From Collinsella bouchesdurhonensis (lineage in GTDB: Bacteria > Actinomycetota > Coriobacteriia > Coriobacteriales > Coriobacteriaceae), in assembly GCF_900155365.1 (NCBI RefSeq), contig NZ_LT699739.1:366333-430332 (forward strand): a DNA stretch of 64,000 nucleotides, given 5' to 3'. Below are positions 26,307 through 33,843 of the stretch, piece after piece. A program made the translations under genes and the position numbers. Under the pieces are notes generated by a model that was not told where the DNA came from, did no database searches, and worked only from the letters and a program-made list of their open reading frames with translations. Positions within the stretch are counted from its first letter, which is position 1. Each line of letters begins with the position of its first letter.

Positions 26307-27971
26307 CTATTCGATCGAGAAGATCACCGGATAGAGCGGCTGCTCACCACGGTGCGAATCGATCTCAAGATCAGGCTGGGCCTCCTCGATAGCAGAAAGG
26401 AGGTCTTCGAAGTCATCATCAGACATATCGGCGCCGGCGAGAATGGTGAGTGTATCGCCCTCCTCCTCGTCTTGCATGCGATTGATGCAGTCGACGGTGA
26501 CCTGGGCCACATCGGAGCCTACGATATCGATAGAGCCAGAGATGATGCCCATGACGTCGCCGGCATGAATCGGGCTGCCATCGGAAGCGGAGCTATCGCG
26601 GACAGCGGTCGTAACCTCGCCATCGCGTACTTCGGAGACAGCCTCTGTCATGGTCTCGACAACCTCATCGAGCGAAGCGTCAGGAACAACGGTAAACAGA
26701 GCCGAGAAGGCCTGGGGAACGGTCTTGGTGGGAACAACTGCAACGCGCTTGTTCTCGCAAGCAGACGCAGCGGCCTCGGCTGCCATACGGATATTGCCGT
26801 TATTGGGAAGGATGATGACGGATTCAGCGTTCACCTGGTCCACTGCAGCCAAAAGGTCGGCAGTGGAGGGATTCATGGTCTGTCCGCCAGAGACGATCAT
26901 ATCGACACCGAGCGACTTCAGGATCTCGGCCTGGCCGGAACCGGCAGCCACGGCAACAAAACCGAGCGGCTTCGCGGGCTCGGCGGCGGCAGCCTGATCG
27001 GCCTTGATCTTTGCAGTGCGCTCGTGGGACTCCATATCCATGTTGTGGATGAAGACCTCGTAGACCTGGCCGTACTTGAGCATATGAGCCAAAATCTTAT
27101 CGGGGGTATTGGAGTGCACGTGCACCTTATAGTCGGGGTAAGCGCCTACGAGAAGCTCGCAATCGCCCATGGAGGCGAGGAACTTGAGGCACTTCTCCTC
27201 ATCGAACTTCTTCTCTGCCTTGAAGAGGAACTCGTTGCAATAGCGGAACTCAGAGCCCTCCCAGTCATCATTGGCCTCAATCTCGACACGACCGAGCGCG
27301 TTTTCCTTCGCAGAGCTGGCATCGGCATCAAACGTAGCCGAAAAGCCCTCGATATTGGACGTGCGGCCCAAGGCAGCCGAGACGAAATTCTCGACAAAGA
27401 TGGCAAAACCGAACGCACCGGAGTCGACCACGCCGTTCTCCTTGAGAACGGGCAGCAAGTCGGGCGTACGCGCCACAGACTGATAGGCCTCGACCACGAT
27501 GGCGTCAAGCGCATCGGCGGGAGTCATTTTCTTCTTGGCACATTCATCAGCCTTGGTGGAAATATCGCGCAGCACCGTAAGAATGGTGCCCTCCACCGGC
27601 TTACGAACAGCCTGGAAAGCGACTTTCACGGCGTTGCGAAGGGCTGCAGCGATATCGGCGGCGCTCACGGGGTTACTCGCCGAGATAAGGCCTTCAGCCA
27701 CACCTCGAAGAATCTGCGAAGTAATAACACCGGAGTTACCACGAGCGCCCATGAGGGAGCCATGGGTGATGGCAGCGGCGATAGCCTCGATATTGGCATC
27801 TGCGGGCAGCTCCGCCACCTCCTTGACGACAGAAGCCAAAGTCAAGGACATATTGGTACCGGTGTCGCCATCGGGCACGGGGAAGACATTGAGCTTGTTG
27901 ATCTCCTCGGCCTTATCGGCTACCGCTTTCGCGGCAATGGGAAAGCAGGTGCGGATGGTATTGGCAATCAT
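26307..27971 (-). CDS. fakA: DAK2-domain fatty acid kinase subunit FakA (YloV/DhaL family)
   Basis: ATP-binding subunit that phosphorylates fatty acids delivered by a FakB (DegV) partner, feeding acyl-phosphate into phospholipid synthesis. 554 residues: DhaL domain with NVFPVPDGDTGTNMSLTL (about 28-45) and GARGNSGVITSQILRG, a middle domain, and a C-terminal FakA domain with GQTMNPSTADLLAAV and ILPNNGNI. The FakB partner is not in the window. The ATG at 27971 is preferred over an upstream TTG. Linked to gls24 on one side and recG on the other, the yloU-yloV-recG order of Firmicutes. Confidence 0.92.
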   Translation of the reverse strand: MIANTIRTCFPIAAKAVADKAEEINKLNVFPVPDGDTGTNMSLTLASVVKEVAELPADANIEAIAAAITHGSLMGARGNSGVITSQILRGVAEGLISASNPVSAADIAAALRNAVKVAFQAVRKPVEGTILTVLRDISTKADECAKKKMTPADALDAIVVEAYQSVARTPDLLPVLKENGVVDSGAFGFAIFVENFVSAALGRTSNIEGFSATFDADASSAKENALGRVEIEANDDWEGSEFRYCNEFLFKAEKKFDEEKCLKFLASMGDCELLVGAYPDYKVHVHSNTPDKILAHMLKYGQVYEVFIHNMDMESHERTAKIKADQAAAAEPAKPLGFVAVAAGSGQAEILKSLGVDMIVSGGQTMNPSTADLLAAVDQVNAESVIILPNNGNIRMAAEAAASACENKRVAVVPTKTVPQAFSALFTVVPDASLDEVVETMTEAVSEVRDGEVTTAVRDSSASDGSPIHAGDVMGIISGSIDIVGSDVAQVTVDCINRMQDEEEGDTLTILAGADMSDDDFEDLLSAIEEAQPDLEIDSHRGEQPLYPVIFSIE

Positions 27972-28000
27972 ATTGGGTGAATCTCCGAACAAGAAGAGGG

Positions 28001-28354
28001 TTAGCCGCGGGACTTAAGGGCATCGACGTGAATGGCGATCTTGAGGTGAGCCGGGTCGATCTGGGCAATCTCGGCCAGGGTGAACGACACCGAGCTCGTG
28101 AGGTTCGCACAGACGGACTTCATGTTGACGCCATTTTCGAGCACGACATGAAGGTCCACGACAAGACCGTCTTCGGTGCTCGACACCATGACGCCCTTGC
28201 GCAGACGCTGGCCGGGAAGAAGGCGCACGCTCTCGGCGCCCTGAAGCTGCTCGGCCATGCCAACCACGCCGTAGCAAGACATAGCGGCATACCCAGCGAT
28301 ATCGGCGATGACGTCGTTAGAGACACTCAAGGTGCCAGGAATGGTTTCACACAC
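28001..28354 (-). CDS. Asp23/Gls24 (YloU) family envelope stress protein
   Basis: 117 residues starting with GTG at 28354 (AAAGGAG six bases upstream); the frame is open to 28402 but without a start signal. The family is recognised from TLSVSNDVIADIAGYAAMSC, a Gly/Val core, and VDLHVVLENGVNMKSVCANL. Asp23/Gls24 proteins are small cytoplasmic or membrane-associated proteins tied to cell-envelope and alkaline stress; the biochemical role is not known. It precedes fakA, as yloU precedes yloV. Confidence 0.88.
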   Translation of the reverse strand: MCETIPGTLSVSNDVIADIAGYAAMSCYGVVGMAEQLQGAESVRLLPGQRLRKGVMVSSTEDGLVVDLHVVLENGVNMKSVCANLTSSVSFTLAEIAQIDPAHLKIAIHVDALKSRG

Positions 28355-28412
28355 AGAAATCTCCTTTCCAGATGCATACCAAGCATCGGTTTGCGGGAGC
28401 AATCATCCTTGT

Positions 28413-28441
28413 ATTTTACAACGCAAGCGCATGTAAATCAG
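28413..28441 (-). promoter_or_regulatory. Candidate promoter of the gls24-fakA-recG-rsmD operon
   Basis: Minus strand CTGATT (28441-28436), 17-base spacer, TAAAAT (28418-28413). Start of transcription would be about 50 bases before the gls24 GTG. It lies after the rpmB terminator, consistent with rpmB being a separate transcript. Confidence 0.45.
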
Positions 28442-28524
28442 TAATCAATCAAGCGCACACATGATGAGCGGAGTACGGGTGCGGCATGAATCCTCAACAA
28501 ACAGATGGCTATCGATCCGAGATA

Positions 28525-28552
28525 TCAAAAAAGCCACCCGAAGGTGGCTTTC
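28525..28552 (-). terminator. Intrinsic terminator after rpmB
   Basis: Minus-strand AAAGCCACC-TTCG-GGTGGCTTTTTTG: 9-bp stem, UUCG-type tetraloop, T6 run. Confidence 0.9.
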
Positions 28553-28609
28553 AAGTTCGTGACGGAGCCGATGTATCGGCATGTTCACGCGTGGCTGCCG
28601 CGAAAGAAC

Positions 28610-28798
28610 TTAGGAACGGGCGACCTTGCCGGACTTAAGGCAGGAGGTGCAGACGTTCATCTTACGACGCTGGCCGTTGACGACAACGTAGACACGCTGA
28701 ATGTTGGGACGGAACTTGCGGATGGAGACGCGGTGAGAGTGGCTGACAGAGCGACCAGCAACGGGGTGCTTACCGCAGATTTCGCAAACTTTGGACAT
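28610..28798 (-). CDS. rpmB: 50S ribosomal protein L28 (zinc form)
   Basis: 62 residues starting MSKVCEICGKHPVAGRSVSHSHR, with two Cys pairs CEIC (5-8) and CTSC, so a zinc-binding C+ L28. ATG at 28798 follows AAGGAGG by seven bases; the frame continues to 28852 without a start signal. Flanked by its own promoter candidate and a strong terminator. In B. subtilis rpmB is likewise next to yloU-yloV. Confidence 0.96.
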   Translation of the reverse strand: MSKVCEICGKHPVAGRSVSHSHRVSIRKFRPNIQRVYVVVNGQRRKMNVCTSCLKSGKVARS

Positions 28799-28853
28799 GT
28801 GTAACCCTCCTTGGGCGGCGTATGTTGTTGATGCCGCGTGAACAAACAGCATT

Positions 28854-28881
28854 GCACTATATCACAGAAATGAAATAGTGC
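28854..28881 (-). promoter_or_regulatory. Candidate rpmB -10 element inside an inverted repeat
   Basis: Minus-strand TATAGT at 28861-28856 is a good -10; no convincing -35 is seen 16-18 bases upstream. GCACTAT (28854-28860) and ATAGTGC (28875-28881) form a 7-bp inverted repeat with a 14-base spacer over the same place, so a regulator could bind here. Confidence 0.35.
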
Positions 28882-29127
28882 GCGATATTTACACAATGAA
28901 CTTGGAAAACCATAGATACGTGGAGCAGACCGTTCCCAAGCAAATGCGCAGGCTATCATACCCCACTTTCGCCTGCGTGCAAGAGCTAAAAGTGAAGAGT
29001 GGCGATTATGGGCGCCGGCAGCGCACTTATCGCACTTATATATAAGGTCGAGCCCATCTTCCGCAATGGACCAATCTTTAGGGGCGCGTTTACGTTAAGA
29101 CAGAATAGCTTCTTTCGATTTCTTTAT

Positions 29128-29140
29128 TGAAACGCTTCAT
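29128..29140. promoter_or_regulatory. Candidate adhE operator, copy 1 (TGAAACGCTTCAT)
   Basis: TGAA-ACGC-TTCA is a partial palindrome with 4-base half sites and a 4-base spacer, the spacing seen in Rex operators (TGAA-N4-TTCA core of TTGTGAA-N4-TTCACAA). Copy 2 is 148 bases downstream. The half sites are shorter than full Rex consensus, so another regulator is possible. Confidence 0.4.
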
Positions 29141-29275
29141 CTTTCGATTCAAACGAAGAAACGACACCTGGGCGTAAAAACGATGACGATATAGCTATTC
29201 ATCTGCGAAATCCCAGAGGAACAAACCGTTTGCCTCCTCCAGATTCTCGCCATAATTGAATACCGAAATCGAAAG

Positions 29276-29288
29276 TGAAACGCTTCAT
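29276..29288. promoter_or_regulatory. Candidate adhE operator, copy 2 (TGAAACGCTTCAT)
   Basis: Identical to the copy at 29128-29140 over 13 bases; here preceded by AG, giving AGTGAA-ACGC-TTCATT, slightly closer to a Rex site. It lies about 105 bases before the adhE ATG. Confidence 0.4.
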
Positions 29289-29392
29289 TTATGCCATTTA
29301 TCGACAAAAAGCTACCGCTCGCATCCAAACGCGCATGTATGTCATAGAATTTCAGCTCGTAGGCACAGCCCAACTAAGAGGAGGAGCTTAGC

Positions 29393-32038
29393 ATGGCAAA
29401 AAAGCCAACGACTGACGCCGCGCCCGAGATCGTGGACAACATCGACGCCCTCGAGGCAAAGCTCGCGCGCATGCGTGAAGCGCAGAAGGTCTTCGCCACC
29501 TATACCCAGGAGCAGGTCGATAAGATCTTCTACGAGGCAGCCCTCGCTGCGAATAAGGCCCGTATCCCCCTGGCCAAGATGGCCATTGAGGAGACCGGCC
29601 GTGGCGTTCTTGAGGACAAGATCATCAAGAACCACTACGCCGCCGAGTATATTTATAACGCTTACAAGGACACCAAGACCTGTGGCGTGCTCGAGCGCGA
29701 CGAGGCTTATGGCATCACCAAGATCGCTGAGCCCATCGGCATCGTCGGTGCCGTCATCCCGACCACCAACCCCACTTCTACTGCGATCTTCAAGACTCTG
29801 ATTTGCCTGAAGACGCGCAACGCAATCATCATCTCCCCGCACCCCGCTGCTGCCAAGTGCACTATCGCCGCAGCCAAGCTCGTGCTCGACGCCGCCGTCA
29901 AGGCCGGTGCTCCCGAGGAGATCATCGGCTGGGTCGACGTACCTTCCATCGATTTGACCGGCAAGGTCATGGCTGACGTCGATATCATCCTGGCCACCGG
30001 TGGCCCGGGCATGGTCAAGGCCGCCTATAGCTCCGGTAAGCCCGCACTGGGCGTCGGCGCAGGCAACACCCCCGTCGTCATCGATGACACTGCCGACATC
30101 AAGCTGGCTGTCAACTCCATCATTCACTCCAAGACGTTCGACAACGGTATGATCTGCGCCTCCGAGCAGTCCGTGACCGTCATCGATAGCGTCTACAAGG
30201 AGGTCAAAGAGGAGTTCACCCGCCGCGGCTGCTACTTTGTCAAGAAGGGCAAGGAGCTCGAGGCCCTGCGCGAGGCTATGTTCAAGAACGGCGCTCTCGA
30301 CCACCGCATCCCCGGCATGGCTGCCGCCAAGATCGCCGAGCTCGCCGGTATCGAGGTTCCCGCCAAGACCAAGATCTTGATCGCCGAGGTCACCTCGACC
30401 GACCCCGAGAAGGAAGAGTTCAGCCACGAGAAGCTCTCCCCCGTCCTCGCCATGTACCATGCCAAGGACTTCCAGGAGGCAGTGGACAAGGCCGAGCACC
30501 TCGTGCTCGCCGGCGGCCCGGGTCACACCGCGTCGCTCTACGTCCACCCCGCCCAGAGCGAGAAGATCTCCCTGTTCGAGAACACCATGAAGGCCTGCCG
30601 CATCGTCATCAACACCCCCTCCTCGCAGGGCGGCATCGGTGACCTGTACAACTTCGGCATGAAGCCGTCCTTGACCCTGGGCTGCGGCTCCTGGGGCGGC
30701 AACTCCGTCTCCGAGAACGTTGGGGTGAAGCACTTGATCAACGTCAAGACCGTCGCGGAGCGCCGCGAGAACATGCTGTGGTTCCGCGCTCCCGAGAAGG
30801 TGTACTTCAAGAAGGGCTCCACGCCTGTGGCGCTCGACGAAATCGGCCGCGTCATGGGCAAGAAGCGCGCCTTCATCGTGACCGACCAGTTCCTGTTCAA
30901 GAATGGCAACACCCGCGCTATCGAGGCTAAGCTCGACGAGATGGGCATCGCGCACGACTGCTTCTATGATGTTGAGCCCGACCCCTCCCTGCAGTGTGCT
31001 CGCCGTGGTGCCGCCCAGATGCGCCTGTTCGAGCCCGATGTGATCATCGCCGTCGGCGGCGGCTCCGCCATGGACGCCGGCAAGATCATGTGGGTCATGT
31101 ACGAGCATCCCGAGGTCAACTTCGAGGATATGGCCATGGACTTCATGGATATCCGCAAGCGCGTCTACACCTTCCCCGAGATGGGTCAGAAGGCCTACTT
31201 CGTCGCCGTCCCCACCTCTTCGGGTACCGGTTCCGAGTGCACGCCGTTCGCGATCATCACCGACAAGGAAACCGGCATCAAGTGGCCGCTTGCCGATTAC
31301 CAGCTGATGCCCAAGATGGCTATCGTCGACGTCGACAACGCCATGACCGCCCCGCGCGGCCTCACCGCTGCTTCCGGCATCGATGTCATGACCCACGCCA
31401 TCGAGTCCTATGTCTCCATCATGTCTTCCGACTACACGCGTGGCCTTTCCGAGCGCGCTGCCAAGCTCGTATTCGAGAACCTGCCCTCCAGCTTTGAGAA
31501 CGGCGCCAAAGACCCGCATGCCCGCGAGGAGATGCACAACGCCTCCTGCATGGCCGGCATGGCATTCGCCAACGCCTTCCTGGGCCTCAACCACTCCATG
31601 GCCCACAAGCTCGGCGCCTTCCATCACATCCCGCACGGCCTGGCAAACGCTGTCATCCTGACGCGCGTCATGCGCTACAACGCTGCTGAGGCACCGGTCA
31701 AGATGGGTACCTTCTCGCAGTACCCCTACCCCAACGCGCTGCACGCCTACGCCGACATGGCCCGCTATTGCGGCATTGAGGGCAAGGACGATGCAGAGGT
31801 CTTCGAGAACTTCATCGCTAAGCTCACCGAGCTGTGCGATTTCATCGGCGTTAAGAAGACGATCGCCGAATACGGTGTGGACGAGAAGTATTTCTTGGAT
31901 ACACTTGATGAGATGACCGAGCAGGCGTTCAACGACCAGTGCACCGGCGCCAATCCGCGCTACCCGCTCATGAGCGAAATCAAGGAGCTCTACCTGGACG
32001 CATACTACGGCCGTGAGCCGCAGAGCTACGGCGTCTAA
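29393..32038 (+). CDS. adhE: Bifunctional acetaldehyde-CoA / alcohol dehydrogenase AdhE
   Basis: Converts acetyl-CoA to acetaldehyde and ethanol, regenerating two NAD+ in fermentation; forms long filaments called spirosomes in other bacteria. 881 residues, normal AdhE length. N-terminal aldehyde dehydrogenase half has catalytic C255 in DNGMICASEQS; C-terminal iron-dependent alcohol dehydrogenase half has AVGGGSAMDAGKIMW and the metal-site region NHSMAHKLGAFHHIPHG. AGGAGGAG precedes the ATG and codon use is strongly C/G-ending, suggesting high expression. Long regulatory leader upstream, strong terminator downstream. Confidence 0.98.
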   Translation: MAKKPTTDAAPEIVDNIDALEAKLARMREAQKVFATYTQEQVDKIFYEAALAANKARIPLAKMAIEETGRGVLEDKIIKNHYAAEYIYNAYKDTKTCGVLERDEAYGITKIAEPIGIVGAVIPTTNPTSTAIFKTLICLKTRNAIIISPHPAAAKCTIAAAKLVLDAAVKAGAPEEIIGWVDVPSIDLTGKVMADVDIILATGGPGMVKAAYSSGKPALGVGAGNTPVVIDDTADIKLAVNSIIHSKTFDNGMICASEQSVTVIDSVYKEVKEEFTRRGCYFVKKGKELEALREAMFKNGALDHRIPGMAAAKIAELAGIEVPAKTKILIAEVTSTDPEKEEFSHEKLSPVLAMYHAKDFQEAVDKAEHLVLAGGPGHTASLYVHPAQSEKISLFENTMKACRIVINTPSSQGGIGDLYNFGMKPSLTLGCGSWGGNSVSENVGVKHLINVKTVAERRENMLWFRAPEKVYFKKGSTPVALDEIGRVMGKKRAFIVTDQFLFKNGNTRAIEAKLDEMGIAHDCFYDVEPDPSLQCARRGAAQMRLFEPDVIIAVGGGSAMDAGKIMWVMYEHPEVNFEDMAMDFMDIRKRVYTFPEMGQKAYFVAVPTSSGTGSECTPFAIITDKETGIKWPLADYQLMPKMAIVDVDNAMTAPRGLTAASGIDVMTHAIESYVSIMSSDYTRGLSERAAKLVFENLPSSFENGAKDPHAREEMHNASCMAGMAFANAFLGLNHSMAHKLGAFHHIPHGLANAVILTRVMRYNAAEAPVKMGTFSQYPYPNALHAYADMARYCGIEGKDDAEVFENFIAKLTELCDFIGVKKTIAEYGVDEKYFLDTLDEMTEQAFNDQCTGANPRYPLMSEIKELYLDAYYGREPQSYGV

Positions 32039-32060
32039 CAGTAGCAACTTCGGGTTTGAG

Positions 32061-32097
32061 GGGAGGTAACACGCAATAGGCGGTTACCTCCCTTTTT
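32061..32097 (+). terminator. Intrinsic terminator after adhE
   Basis: GGGAGGTAAC / GTTACCTCCC (10-bp stem, 12-base loop) followed by TTTTT, 22 bases past the adhE stop. Confidence 0.88.
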
Positions 32098-32139
32098 CAT
32101 ACGTCGGTTGCCCATCTGGGCAGAAGGGATGCATCGATC

Positions 32140-32907
32140 ATGAAACTTCCGGAGAACAAGGTCGAGCTGGTAAAGCGCGGCAACAAGGTCGTCTATGACC
32201 TGGGCGATAAGATGGTGAAGGTCTTCAACGAGACAAAACCGCTGTCCGATGTCTTCAACGAGGCGCTCAACCTTGCCCGCATCAACGAGTGCGGCATCCG
32301 CAGCCCTCAGGTGCTGCAGGTATCCGAAATCGAAAACGGTGGTGGCTGGGCCATGGAGACCACCAAGATCCCCGGCACCGTGATGGCGGAGAAGATGCAG
32401 GCGGAGCCCGGTCACTTCTACGAGTATCTCGAGCAGTTTGTGGACCTCTTGATTGAGATTCACAGCTATCGCTGCCAGCAGCTCAACCGCCAGAAGGACA
32501 AGTATTCCCGCATGATTAAGAGCCTCGACGGAATCGACGGCACGACCCGCTACAACCTCCTTGAGCGTCTTGATGGCATGAAGAAGGATACGTGTGTGTG
32601 CCATGGCGACTTCAATCCCACGAACATCATCATTGGTGAAGACGGCAAGCTCTATGTCTGCGACTGGGCTCACGCCACCCAGGGTGAGCCTGCGGCAGAC
32701 GCAGCCATGACGTATCTGCTCCTCTCCATCCAGGACAAGCAGCAAGCCGACACCTTCCTTGAAATGTATTGTGACCGCTCCGGCACGCCGATGCAGGTTG
32801 TGCGTCAGTGGATGCCTGTTGTCGCCGCCTCAGAACTTGCCCGCAACCGTGAAGGCCAGGATCGTGACGCGCTCTTGAGCTGGGTCGATGTTGTGGACTA
32901 TCAGTAA
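32140..32907 (+). CDS. Aminoglycoside phosphotransferase (APH/choline kinase)-family kinase
   Basis: 255-residue protein-kinase-like small-molecule kinase. The N-lobe includes KVVYDLGDKMVKVF; the catalytic loop is VCHGDFNPTNII with D157 as expected base, and the metal-binding aspartate is D175 in VCDWAHATQGEPAADAAM. APH-fold enzymes phosphorylate antibiotics, choline, homoserine, sugars and other small molecules. Nothing here indicates drug resistance; the sequence is equally consistent with a metabolic kinase. It follows adhE after a terminator, so read-through or its own promoter is needed. Substrate unknown. Confidence 0.8.
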   Translation: MKLPENKVELVKRGNKVVYDLGDKMVKVFNETKPLSDVFNEALNLARINECGIRSPQVLQVSEIENGGGWAMETTKIPGTVMAEKMQAEPGHFYEYLEQFVDLLIEIHSYRCQQLNRQKDKYSRMIKSLDGIDGTTRYNLLERLDGMKKDTCVCHGDFNPTNIIIGEDGKLYVCDWAHATQGEPAADAAMTYLLLSIQDKQQADTFLEMYCDRSGTPMQVVRQWMPVVAASELARNREGQDRDALLSWVDVVDYQ

Positions 32908-32970
32908 GCCACAGGTGCGTCTGGGCCGTTAGTCGAGCCGTATATCAACCCAAGCAACCCGAACACATAA

Positions 32971-33008
32971 CGCCGCGGGTCGATGCGAAATTGCATCGAC
33001 CCGCGGCG
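32971..33008. terminator. Long perfect hairpin between convergent genes
   Basis: CGCCGCGGGTCGATGC and its exact complement (16 bp) around a 6-base loop, between the kinase gene (+) and the thiamine pyrophosphokinase gene (-). No T-run on either side, so it may stop transcription from both sides only weakly or protect mRNA 3' ends. Confidence 0.6.
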
Positions 33009-33032
33009 TCTATCGTTAAAAACCAAGAATTG

Positions 33033-33713
33033 TTAGCAATAAAGCCAGCAGGCGATTACGCCTTCATGACATTGAACGCTAGCCCGAGATGATTCAACAA
33101 CATTGGAGATGCCCCAGTCGGAGAGCAAGGGCATTTGAGCATGATCGACATTCCAGCAAAAACCTTGCTCAGACACTTCCGCCCCAACGCTTACGGGAAT
33201 GCACGAAAAACGGCGACCCTGGGCCGCGCAAATCTCCCAAGCGTCATTCGCATGAAGAATCCGCGCTTCAAAATCGTCTTCGATAACGCGAACAGAGGAT
33301 CGTGCTCCGGCAAGACGCCCGAGCACGCCAAGCGCATGATCGGGAGCGCCTCCAGACACGCATGTACACACAATCTCGGCAAGAGGCCAGCGCTTCTCGA
33401 TCGCACGCAACGCCAGGGCAAGATCGGTCGCATCCTTATGGGGGTCATAGCGCTCAACCTCAAAAGAAGCAGCCTTGATACGCGATTGTGCCTCCTCGAC
33501 AAGGCGAAGACCGCGCTCCCCCACCGTATCGGCATCGCCGCAAAACAGATCGCACGAAAGACCGGCATCGAGAACGGCATCTAAGCCGCGATCGACCGCA
33601 ACGATATGAGCACAGCCCCGTGCCGCACAACAAATCGTTTTAGCGGAAGAGCGATCTGGGGAGCCACCGACGATGAGAACACAATCGACATCCGAATTAG
33701 ACAAGGCCCTCAT
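33033..33713 (-). CDS. thiN: Thiamine pyrophosphokinase
   Basis: Makes thiamine diphosphate from thiamine and ATP. About 226 residues. Family signs: GGSPDRS near the start, LFCGDADTVGE (in place of the usual GDFDS), YDPHKDATDLALALRAIEKR (the D-x-TD magnesium/ATP motif), and SGGAPDHALGVLGRL. The start is uncertain: ATG at 33713 is tight against AGGGAG; TTG at 33704 is an alternative, and the frame is open to 33776. The 5' end overlaps a possible small Cys-rich frame. In B. subtilis thiN lies just upstream of rpmB; here adhE and the kinase gene separate them. Confidence 0.85.
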   Translation of the reverse strand: MRALSNSDVDCVLIVGGSPDRSSAKTICCAARGCAHIVAVDRGLDAVLDAGLSCDLFCGDADTVGERGLRLVEEAQSRIKAASFEVERYDPHKDATDLALALRAIEKRWPLAEIVCTCVSGGAPDHALGVLGRLAGARSSVRVIEDDFEARILHANDAWEICAAQGRRFSCIPVSVGAEVSEQGFCWNVDHAQMPLLSDWGISNVVESSRASVQCHEGVIACWLYC

Positions 33714-33843
33714 CTCCCTCAAACCCTTCGTACACCTCGATATCGTCAAGATAGGCGGCCTGTGCAGCCTCTGCACGTCGCCGCATCAGCTCTGCACAGA
33801 GGCCACAATGAGAACATCCATTTGCGCAGAGCTGCCCGGGAAT
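33697..33843 (-). CDS. Possible small Cys-rich reading frame between the HAD gene and thiN
   Basis: Directly after the HAD TGA, the same frame stays open for 48 codons. It encodes a cluster C-x3-C-x2-C-x2-C (residues 6-16: CANGCSHCGLC), a helical charged stretch AELMRRRAEAAQAAYLDD, and an acidic end. It stops at 33697, 17 bases inside thiN. The only ATG (33786) would remove all Cys residues and give 29 residues; a complete version would need an ATT start or read-through of the TGA. A 9-bp inverted repeat (33787-33795 with 33826-33834) lies right after the TGA. It may be chance; the Cys spacing and position are the reasons for listing it. Confidence 0.3.
   Translation of the reverse strand: MPGQLCANGCSHCGLCAELMRRRAEAAQAAYLDDIEVYEGFEGDEGLV

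Larger units (their letters stand above)
28882..29392. other. Long non-coding region between rpmB and adhE
   Basis: No gene seen on either strand. It is AT-richer than its surroundings and holds several possible signals for adhE: a tandem CGCACTTAT repeat (29022-29030, 29031-29039) running into the 12-bp palindrome CTTATATATAAG (29035-29046); a 13-base direct repeat listed separately; TCTTTCGATT twice (29111-29120, 29140-29149) around the first copy; and a possible -10 TAGAAT at 29345-29350 close to the adhE ribosome site. A leader of this length suggests heavy regulation of adhE. Confidence 0.6.

Noticed and set aside
26241-27980. 579-codon open frame opposite fakA
   Set aside because: Antisense shadow; FakA motifs on the minus strand are clear.
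29128-29288. TGAAACGCTTCAT as CcpA cre sites
   Set aside because: The cre consensus needs six bases on each side of the central CG; here there are five, so the spacing is wrong.
29342-32047. 901-codon open frame opposite adhE
   Set aside because: Arises from the strong C/G third-position bias of adhE; sequence is Val/Gly/His/Asp-rich with no family features.
32140-32907. Aminoglycoside resistance gene
   Set aside because: Only the general APH/choline-kinase fold is supported; there is no mobile context or close resemblance to a resistance enzyme that I can recognise.
33787-33834. Inverted repeat after the HAD stop as a terminator
   Set aside because: No T-run follows and thiN starts within 75 bases in the same direction.
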